Assembly (NCBI GenBank): GCA_937880795.1
Contig: CALGRQ010000188.1
Coordinates: 1-5,192, forward strand
Direction of reading: 5' to 3'
From: an uncultured Dyadobacter sp.
GTDB lineage: Bacteria; Bacteroidota; Bacteroidia; Cytophagales; Spirosomataceae
DNA length: 5,192 bases
In this document: positions 1-5,192 of the stretch, one piece after another
How the letters are laid out: each line of letters starts with the position of its first letter
Position numbering within the stretch: position 1 is the stretch's first letter
Position numbers and translations under genes: made by a program
Notes under the pieces: model-generated
What the model saw: only the letters and a program-made list of their open reading frames with translations
Database searches by the model: none
What the model was told of the DNA's origin: nothing

Positions 1-73
1 TTTCGCTATCTCTAACGGCTGTCCAGGGTTTTATAAACCCAAATGGCCCCGAATATTTTACTATATATAACAT
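1..73 (-). CDS. N-terminal fragment of a probable Cas protein (Cas5/RAMP-like), cut by the window edge
   Basis: An ATG at 73-71 opens a frame that stays open for 24 codons to the window edge and contains GPFGFIKPWTAVRD. It starts 6 bases after the TGA of the intact cas6, so the two are probably co-transcribed and perhaps translationally coupled. The opening, a short beta-strand (LYIVKYSG) followed by a Gly/Phe-rich turn, resembles the start of Cas5-type RAMP proteins. From memory, similar N-termini occur in Bacteroidota cas operons next to Cas6, possibly the set once called subtype PGING. Cas5 would hold the 5' handle of the crRNA in a type I effector complex. The family call is inference from 24 residues and position. 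That a real gene starts here is more secure than which gene it is. Confidence 0.6.
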   Translation of the reverse strand, partial: MLYIVKYSGPFGFIKPWTAVRDSE

Positions 74-79
74 GATCAA

Positions 80-736
80 TCAGTTTAATGCACCGAAACC
101 AATACCCGTTGAATGACCTATACCAACATTCCAAGCGAAGGCAATTTGTTCAGGAGTACCCTCAACAGTCACAGGACATACATTAGCTTTGTTTCCAACC
201 CCACGATAGTTAATTAGCTTAGTCTTTCGATGGATATAGGTTCGATCAAAGGAGACTTTGACATTTGAATCATCCAATCCTGCTTTGAGAAGTTTACGTT
301 TCAATACGTTGGTTAGTATTTCCGTTGATTCTGAGTCATCAAATGTCAGATGTTTTTGTTTTCCATCTTTCATTGTTTTCACCAAGATTGGACTGATTAC
401 AGCAAAAGTCATTGATTCTAGGAAAGAGGGGGTTTCTTGTATAATAACCTCTCTAACGACCATTCCGCAAAATGTATCTGGTGAGCTTCTGATTCCAGCT
501 ATTATTCTTTTAATGACCAGATCATCATAGGCACTAATAAAAAAACTAGCTCCCTGAGAAAACGAGAGCCCGTTATTACTAGCTTTTGCCCCTTTTAGCC
601 AAGACAATGAATAAAGTGATAGGTCGTTATGCATACCATTTTCACCAAGCCACTTGTGGAATGTACCTACTAATAATGGCAAATAATCGAATGGTACAAG
701 TTCTTTATTAGAAGTCGTTTTTAAACAAATTCGCAT
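80..736 (-). CDS. cas6: CRISPR-associated endoribonuclease Cas6 (intact copy)
   Basis: Cas6 cuts the precursor CRISPR transcript within each repeat to make mature crRNAs. The 218-residue product has the family layout: an N-terminal beta-strand (MRICLKT), a helix (LLVGTFHKWLG, about 21-31), the LYSLSWLKG strand (41-49), a central SPILVKT strand (115-121) and a C-terminal Gly-rich loop, NVGIGHSTGIGFGALN (203-218), which is diagnostic of Cas6/RAMP proteins. Catalytic histidine candidates are His27 and His36. The frame is open further upstream to a TTG at 817, but I chose the ATG at 736: translation from there starts exactly at a Cas6-type first strand, and the 27 extra codons read like the tail of the decayed cas6 upstream. 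No Shine-Dalgarno motif is visible, as is usual in Bacteroidota. The length is slightly short but plausible for the family. The CRISPR subtype cannot be fixed from this window. Confidence 0.88.
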   Translation of the reverse strand: MRICLKTTSNKELVPFDYLPLLVGTFHKWLGENGMHNDLSLYSLSWLKGAKASNNGLSFSQGASFFISAYDDLVIKRIIAGIRSSPDTFCGMVVREVIIQETPSFLESMTFAVISPILVKTMKDGKQKHLTFDDSESTEILTNVLKRKLLKAGLDDSNVKVSFDRTYIHRKTKLINYRGVGNKANVCPVTVEGTPEQIAFAWNVGIGHSTGIGFGALN

Positions 737-1064
737 TACTATTGACGAGTTTAATGAAAAAAGAACACTAGAGTTTAAAAAATTCTGAGCGCTTACCATT
801 TTGTCAGAACGACACAACCAACCCTATTTCCTCCGAACGTAATACCATACACGAATCGCCTGGTTTGGTTTTTTCGATTTTGGGGATGTTCAACCATGAA
901 AAGGTGAAGTGTTTAAAAGATTTGCCGTTGTCGGGTACCGTATAACCTTTTGCATGCAAGAATGTATCTAATATCTTATACATCCAGGCCTGCAAGGGAT
1001 ACTGGTAATTGAACAACAAGGATTGACGATCTCTAACGGGTTTTAGGATTAGCTTAAAGCGCAT
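737..1064 (-). pseudogene. cas6: Decayed second cas6: N-terminal half with a frameshift, C-terminal half missing
   Basis: The ATG at 1064 opens an 86-codon frame ending in TGA at 804-806. Its protein matches the N-terminal domain of classical Cas6: MRFKLILK, then FNYQYPLQAWMYKIL (18-32), FLHAKGY (35-41) and FKHFTFSWLNIP (50-61). Tyr29, His37 and Lys48 or Lys51 correspond to the Tyr31/His46/Lys52 site described for Pyrococcus furiosus Cas6. The Tyr-His spacing is 8 here and 15 there, so about 7 residues of the helix are missing. After the TGA, homology seems to continue in another frame (SDKMVSAQNFLN, about 768-805), where Cas6 proteins have the helix after the EIGLVVSF-type strand. That points to a one-base frameshift near 806. 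It then runs into the start of the intact cas6. The central region and Gly-rich C-terminus are absent, so it should be inactive as a nuclease. Its sequence differs from the downstream cas6, so it is not a recent duplicate. A functional short protein cannot be excluded. Confidence 0.75.
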
Positions 1065-1152
1065 TTTTTAGAGGACTTGGGTTTATATGTGCATATTAAC
1101 TGAATACTGGATAATTGTAATAATTAATTTAATGTTTTGATTAAACGGTAAC
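1065..1152 (-). other. A/T-rich spacer expected to hold the cas operon promoter
   Basis: This stretch lies between the terminator and the ATG of the decayed cas6 and is very A/T-rich. If the terminator works, the cas genes need their own promoter here. I looked for the Bacteroidota consensus (TTG, then TAnnTTTG) on the minus strand and found no convincing match. The sequence contains no CRISPR repeats. Confidence 0.35.
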
Positions 1153-1183
1153 AAAAAACCAGCGGAGATTGCTCTGCCGCTGG
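1153..1183 (-). terminator. Rho-independent terminator of the ceramidase/glycosidase operon
   Basis: Read on the minus strand, a stem CCAGCGG (1183-1177) pairs with CCGCTGG (1165-1159). It is extended by AGA/TCT across a single bulged base (1176) and closed by a four-base loop (1172-1169). Six T residues follow directly (1158-1153). The hairpin starts 33 bases after the TAG stop at 1217-1219 and is G/C-rich within an A/T-rich spacer. It should separate the enzyme operon from the cas genes, which lie downstream on the same strand. Confidence 0.87.
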
Positions 1184-1216
1184 CTGTATACTTAGTTGCT
1201 ATTCTATAAAAGAAAA

Positions 1217-3541
1217 CTACAATGATCTCCGCACCTCCGGCAGCCACCGATCCAGCAGATCGCGGCAATTCATTACTTTTTCGGCCAGGTCGTTGCAGAC
1301 GTAGAAATAGTGGTTGGAGGCTTCAAAGCCTAGTCGGCTGTCGTTGCCTTGCAGCTGTGCCATGCGCTTGGCAAGTACAATTTCTTTGCGCAGGATGGTT
1401 TCCAATTGCGGAACTAACCGGGTTGCTTTTGTTTTGTCTTTCTCTGCAGACAGCTGATCGCGTAAGGTAACAAACTGTGCCTGATTAGCCACGCTGCTGT
1501 AATGGATAGCCACGGTTTCGGCCACGCCCATTTCTTCGTGGAGGGCTTTGCGTATAGGGGCTGTAAGTTTCAGGTTTGCCGTCTCTTTTTTGAGTTGCGA
1601 AAGGGCGGCGTTGAAACCATCAACCACCTTATGCAGCTGTGATACGAATATGTCGACGGGGTATAACGAGCGCCAGCTGTTTACATCATCATAGGCAATA
1701 CCAACCATGGTGGCTTTATAACCAGTGGGCTGTGACCACATCAGATTGGACGGACCGGATTGCAACGGGGCGTGATACACAACACCAATATCGTACGGGA
1801 ATTCGCTAAAAGCGGTACTGAATGCCTTCCAAGCCTTGGCAATGGCAGGGCCGGCCAAACCAAAGCGGCGATCTGCCACCTGTTGTAAGGCTTGCGGTAT
1901 GGTAATGGTTTTACTACTACCCATAGCTGCCACAATTTCAAGGTTGGGAGAGGGGTAACCTCCCAATGTCCAGCCGAGCATCAGTCCGTCTACCTGCGTA
2001 TTCCTGAGGTTTTCGGCATGCCGCGCTACGTTTTCCATAGCAGGTATATAGGGCACGGCGGCAATTTCCCATGTACAACCTGCCTGTATTTTGGCTATGG
2101 TTCGTAAACCGTTTTTACGCGCAATTTCCCAATGGTGCTTGGCCCGAGGGCCTGGTCCCACGGAAGATATAGAATATTCACCGACCTTGTTTTTAACGCC
2201 CCCTCTGTTTATTTCCAGATCCCATTCACTCACGCTCATCAGTGATGCACTTTTAGGCAATGCAGGAATAATATCCTCTGCCCAGCCTTTTTGCCAGCCC
2301 CAGTCCCATGCTATAAGCGCAGGACCTTTTTTGTTGGGGTGGTGTGCAAGACCCTGATTAATGCCTTTGTGATAGAATTGATTTAATTCGGCAATCACCT
2401 CAGCCGGACCTCGCTTGGAACAACGCGGGCATTGTGCTCCTTTCCCGTGCGACCAGCAATGGGTATGGTTTTCGGAGGCCGTGATGGAAAAGAAAGCGGC
2501 CAGGTCGGGTACTTTCTCGGTGATGGTGGCGATGGAATCTACCAGGTACTTTTGTACATCGGGGTGACTCGTACACATGGCAGCCATGTCACCAATTTGC
2601 ACACCTTTCATTTCCGGATGTTTTTCAAAGAAAGCCAGCGGCATATACCGGGGTTCGTTGAGGTATAGGTAAATACCAATGCCATGCTTTTTTGCCTTGG
2701 TTACCAGTTTTCCCAGGTTTTCCAGTCGTTGTTCCCAATGCGTGCTCACCGTGGGATCCCAAGGGAATGGGGTCACTTTGGAAAGCACAATGTGTATCCA
2801 GGTTCCGTCCATACCGGAGGCTGCCATTTGGGCAAGATAACCATCCGGATATGGATCTATATCGGGTTGCAGAAGCGGGTCGCCAAAAAGGGCGAAGTAA
2901 GCGTAGCCAAAACGTGGCGAAAAACTCGAAGTGGTTTTTGTGATCGCTGATTTGGGACCTCCGGAAAGATCTTTTACAAACTGAAACAACGGTTGCTGGT
3001 GTTGGGGGAAGCCAGTTTGAAACTCTTCCTGCAATACCTTAGTCATCCATTTTTCCTGTTTTTCAACAACACCCGACGATGTTTTGAATTGTATAGGTTC
3101 GCATTCCGGTTTAAGACTCCCTAGTTTGATGTAGAAGAAGTCGTCTTCCTGCAAGGTGAAGGTGAGTTGTTCATCGGTCCAGCGAAGCAGTTTTAGCATT
3201 TGCTCCCGCGGAAGCAGGTGCCAGTTTCTTCGGATCACCGTCAGATAACTACGTTGGGTTTGATCTGAAGAAACGGGTTTTGGCGCAGGGAGACCAATTT
3301 TTTTGCCTAGCGCCAGTATATCAGCAGGTTTGGCATCTACTACTTCTGCCAGGCGTTCGGTAGACACCAAATTCCAGTTTCTCCACAAAAAGGCGTGGAG
3401 TTTGTCGGGAAAGTGTGGCAACGCAACTGCGAGCTTGCCCTTTGGGCGCGCCTGTACCGGGCTTAAATACGAAGGTAGAGCAAGTAAACCGGCTGTTGCC
3501 AGCGTGGCGGATTTCAAAAAGTCTTTACGCGATAAAGTCAT
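1217..3541 (-). CDS. Exported (beta/alpha)8-barrel protein with Tat-like signal, probable glycoside hydrolase of unassigned family
   Basis: The product has 774 residues. The N-terminus SRKDFLK, a hydrophobic stretch (11-27) and a VQA cleavage site (about 31) resemble a Tat signal with RK instead of RR. Residues 50-150 contain two RNW-centred helical units (RNWNL at 54, RNWHL at 105) ending in DDFFYIKLGSLKPECEP. The middle shows eight barrel-like strands in order: YAYFALFG (213), GTWIHIVL (246), GIGIYLYLNEPR (287), AAFFSITASEN (348), ALIAWDWGW (408), ASLMSVSEW (432), TIAKIQAGCTWE (481) and GLMLGWTLGG (519). Glu357 after strand 4 and Glu492 after strand 7 sit where retaining clan GH-A enzymes have their acid/base and nucleophile. 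Asp413, Glu439 and Asp441 are other acidic candidates. A Cys/His cluster (His359, His361, Cys362, His365, Cys371, Cys374) follows strand 4. The C-terminal 230 residues look helical. I do not recognise a named family; substrate and activity are inferred. The ATG lies 7 bp after the ceramidase-like gene. Confidence 0.7.
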   Translation of the reverse strand: MTLSRKDFLKSATLATAGLLALPSYLSPVQARPKGKLAVALPHFPDKLHAFLWRNWNLVSTERLAEVVDAKPADILALGKKIGLPAPKPVSSDQTQRSYLTVIRRNWHLLPREQMLKLLRWTDEQLTFTLQEDDFFYIKLGSLKPECEPIQFKTSSGVVEKQEKWMTKVLQEEFQTGFPQHQQPLFQFVKDLSGGPKSAITKTTSSFSPRFGYAYFALFGDPLLQPDIDPYPDGYLAQMAASGMDGTWIHIVLSKVTPFPWDPTVSTHWEQRLENLGKLVTKAKKHGIGIYLYLNEPRYMPLAFFEKHPEMKGVQIGDMAAMCTSHPDVQKYLVDSIATITEKVPDLAAFFSITASENHTHCWSHGKGAQCPRCSKRGPAEVIAELNQFYHKGINQGLAHHPNKKGPALIAWDWGWQKGWAEDIIPALPKSASLMSVSEWDLEINRGGVKNKVGEYSISSVGPGPRAKHHWEIARKNGLRTIAKIQAGCTWEIAAVPYIPAMENVARHAENLRNTQVDGLMLGWTLGGYPSPNLEIVAAMGSSKTITIPQALQQVADRRFGLAGPAIAKAWKAFSTAFSEFPYDIGVVYHAPLQSGPSNLMWSQPTGYKATMVGIAYDDVNSWRSLYPVDIFVSQLHKVVDGFNAALSQLKKETANLKLTAPIRKALHEEMGVAETVAIHYSSVANQAQFVTLRDQLSAEKDKTKATRLVPQLETILRKEIVLAKRMAQLQGNDSRLGFEASNHYFYVCNDLAEKVMNCRDLLDRWLPEVRRSL

Positions 3542-3548
3542 TGGGATG

Positions 3549-4982
3549 TTATGGGTTTTGCGCTTTGAGTTTATTCAGCAGTTCAAATAACGTTGCAGAT
3601 ATTTTGGGTGATGCATCTACTTCCAAATAGCTGGATCGAGCTCTCCAGGTTTCGTATCCTCCCACTTTATGGTGCTCGGGTGTGGGTAAATATCCGTTGT
3701 AGCCATTGGCTAAAGATATACTGAAAGTAGGTTGAAACGGACTTCTTTTTTTAATATCAAGACCTATTTCCACAAACACTTCGCAAGGAATGGCCGTAAT
3801 GGCTAAATCGCCAATTTTAAAAGCTTGCAATATGATATTGACTTGATCCGGATAGTCCTTCAACGCGATTGTCTCCTTGGAATAGATTTCTTCCATAGAG
3901 GTAGAAACCGGGCTTTTAGCTTTTGAAAGAATATCTTTTGCTCTTGTGATCTCATCAGGAGCAGGTTTACGAACACCCAGCGTAATCTCTTTCTGTACAC
4001 TGGCGAGCGAAATCCAGTCCTGATATTTGATGGTTTGGTATACCTTATAGGCTTCTGCGGCAACGACATTGGCGACCGTTTTCATTTTTTCGTACGGCTG
4101 AACGGCATCTGGTGTTTTACCCCCAAAATTGATATTGTTGATGTTTCCGCTGGTGCCATTGGACATGATAGCGACAAATCCTGGATCCTGACCGTCCTGG
4201 CTCACCAATTTATGCATACGCTCAGCAAACATGCCGTAATAATCCGCTGAAACCTCAGCAGAGGCATTGCCACCCACATAATGCAATGAGTAGTTGGCCA
4301 GTAAAGCGATGGGTTTTCCGGCGGGTGTTTGAATGGAAATAATCGGAAGTCCGGGGTCAGTAGGGCCGGCAGGCTCTACCAAATTGGGGTTGCCTATACC
4401 GGGATTCATTTTCACCTGATCTTGTTTGCCAAAAGGATTGGGCATAGCGGTGCCCGGTTTCATTTTCCAGCGACGGTTGAAAACTTGTGATGGTTCATTG
4501 CCGACACCCCAGCCTATACGGGCAGGTGCCAGGTTGTGGTTGGCGCGGATAACGGCATCGGCAATACGCTCGCTCAAAAATTTAAGATATTCAGGATCGG
4601 GCTTGCTTTGGAAAACGCTGCAGGCCGTTCCACCCGAATGGGTATGGGTAGCCGACATCATCATATTCGTTACCGGAATTTTGGTTACCTCGCTGGCACG
4701 TCGTTTGGCTTCATCGAGTGTTTCCCGCGAAACCATGCAAAGGTCAGAAACGACAATGGCAAGTTTATTTTGGCCGTCGTCAAGCACTATACCACGGGCG
4801 TGCGTTTCGTCGTGTATGCTTTTGATGGTAACATCCTGAAAATTTCCATTGTTGGAAGTCCCAATTTTAGGCGTAATGTTGCTGGTGGCTGCTCCGGCGC
4901 GAAATACTTTGCCGGAAGTCTGTTGCCCAAACAAAATGCCTCCACAAAGGAGAAAGGCCGCACTCAAAAAGAGATGTTTCAT
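3549..4982 (-). CDS. Secreted neutral/alkaline ceramidase-like amidohydrolase
   Basis: Neutral ceramidases are zinc amidases that split ceramide into sphingosine and fatty acid. This 477-residue protein has a Sec signal peptide (MKHLFLSAAF start, hydrophobic core, likely cleavage near FGQ-Q at 20). It is unlikely to be a lipoprotein because Cys13 lacks a lipobox. Family signatures follow in order: FRAGAATSNITP (27-38), ATHTHSGG (111-118), NYSLHYVGG (230-238), a serine motif SNGTSGNIN (274-282), IPCEVFVEIG (398-407) and NGYNGYLPTPEHH (426-438). By comparison with Pseudomonas aeruginosa ceramidase, likely zinc ligands are His113 (or His115), His234, Glu401 and a tyrosine at 428 or 431; the likely catalytic serine is Ser278. 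The protein is much shorter than that roughly 670-residue enzyme and lacks its C-terminal beta-domain. The GDVSPN-type serine motif is altered, so the true substrate may be another N-acyl compound. It is first in the operon with the barrel protein. Confidence 0.85.
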   Translation of the reverse strand: MKHLFLSAAFLLCGGILFGQQTSGKVFRAGAATSNITPKIGTSNNGNFQDVTIKSIHDETHARGIVLDDGQNKLAIVVSDLCMVSRETLDEAKRRASEVTKIPVTNMMMSATHTHSGGTACSVFQSKPDPEYLKFLSERIADAVIRANHNLAPARIGWGVGNEPSQVFNRRWKMKPGTAMPNPFGKQDQVKMNPGIGNPNLVEPAGPTDPGLPIISIQTPAGKPIALLANYSLHYVGGNASAEVSADYYGMFAERMHKLVSQDGQDPGFVAIMSNGTSGNINNINFGGKTPDAVQPYEKMKTVANVVAAEAYKVYQTIKYQDWISLASVQKEITLGVRKPAPDEITRAKDILSKAKSPVSTSMEEIYSKETIALKDYPDQVNIILQAFKIGDLAITAIPCEVFVEIGLDIKKRSPFQPTFSISLANGYNGYLPTPEHHKVGGYETWRARSSYLEVDASPKISATLFELLNKLKAQNP

Positions 4983-5192
4983 GTTTTTATATCGAGGTTT
5001 AGAAAGGATTGTTTCTTGGTGATTAGGTTATGGATCAATCCTGTTTTTTTTAATGGTTCTATAATATTTGTAGTGGTTAAGGTAAAACTGTGTTGGTCTC
5101 ATTTTGATAGATTTTACTTTTTTGTCTTGACACAAAAAAGTAACAAAAAAAGTCAAGGCTGTACGAAAATCTTAACGGAAATTGAATCATCC
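4983..5192. other. Intergenic region upstream of the ceramidase-like gene
   Basis: No open frame of convincing length exists here on either strand. The operon promoter should lie here, but no clear TTG/TAnnTTTG pair is visible on the minus strand, nor a Shine-Dalgarno motif just before the ATG at 4982; the leader next to the ATG is A/T-rich (ATATAAAAAC), as is common in Bacteroidota. The only structured elements are the inverted repeat at 5114-5157 and a weak 7-bp inverted repeat (AGGATTG 5005-5011, CAATCCT 5036-5042). Confidence 0.5.
5114..5157. repeat. A/T-rich interspersed-type inverted repeat with two alternative hairpins
   Basis: A perfect 12-base inverted repeat, TTACTTTTTTGT (5114-5125) and ACAAAAAAGTAA (5132-5143), flanks CTTGAC (5126-5131). 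That loop can itself pair with GTCAAG at 5152-5157, which would break the first hairpin. The unit ACAAAAAAGT is nearly duplicated as ACAAAAAAAGT (5144-5154 region). From memory, closely similar strings are very common between genes in Bacteroidota, often near gene ends. It may be a terminator-like element of a gene beyond the right edge; only one copy is in this window. Confidence 0.6.

Noticed and set aside
8..1039. The 11-mer ATCTCTAACGG occurs at 8-18 and 1029-1039, flanking both cas6 genes like a direct repeat
   Set aside because: Both copies lie inside coding sequence (encoding VRD in each case), and nothing else marks an insertion or recombination boundary, so chance is likely.
1065..1216. 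Possible CRISPR leader or repeats beside cas6
   Set aside because: No repeated unit of CRISPR size is present; the only palindrome is the operon terminator.
1083..1268. 61-codon minus-strand frame overlapping the end of the barrel gene
   Set aside because: It overlaps the 3' end of a convincing gene, runs through the terminator hairpin and has no recognisable protein features.
4426..4839. 137-codon plus-strand open frame
   Set aside because: It lies entirely antisense within the ceramidase-like gene, whose family motifs are clear; its translation looks like a shadow (Arg/Ser/Trp-rich, no motifs).
5005..5051. Possible plus-strand terminator: AGGATTG and CAATCCT followed by eight T residues
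   Set aside because: The stem is only 7 bp and A/T-leaning, the loop is 24 bases, and no plus-strand gene precedes it.

Overview
The window looks like Bacteroidota chromosome. Four things point that way: a signal peptide ending in Gly-Gln, start codons without Shine-Dalgarno motifs, protein families common in that phylum, and an A/T-rich repeat of a kind I associate with Bacteroidota intergenic DNA. All convincing genes are on the minus strand, so transcription runs from the right edge to the left. No RNA gene, insertion sequence or CRISPR array is visible.

Right part (3549-4982, then 1217-3541): two exported proteins are encoded 7 bp apart, almost certainly in one operon. The first is a 477-residue neutral/alkaline ceramidase-like amidohydrolase with a Sec signal peptide. 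The second is a 774-residue protein with a Tat-like signal and a recognisable eight-strand (beta/alpha)8 pattern, probably a glycoside hydrolase of a family I cannot name. Together they could remove sugar and then an acyl-amide from a glycoconjugate such as a glycosphingolipid, but that pathway is inference. The unit ends in a clear rho-independent terminator (1153-1183).

Left part (1-1064): this is the upstream end of a CRISPR-cas operon that leaves the window on the left. It starts with a decayed cas6 (737-1064), which has a frameshift, a shortened helix and no C-terminal half. Next comes an apparently intact cas6 of a different lineage (80-736). Six bases later begins a gene of which only 24 codons are visible (1-73), with a Cas5/RAMP-like N-terminus. 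The left part is clearly more A/T-rich than the enzyme genes.

Upstream of the ceramidase-like gene, 4983-5192 holds no gene. It carries an A/T-rich inverted-repeat element (5114-5157) that can form two competing hairpins.
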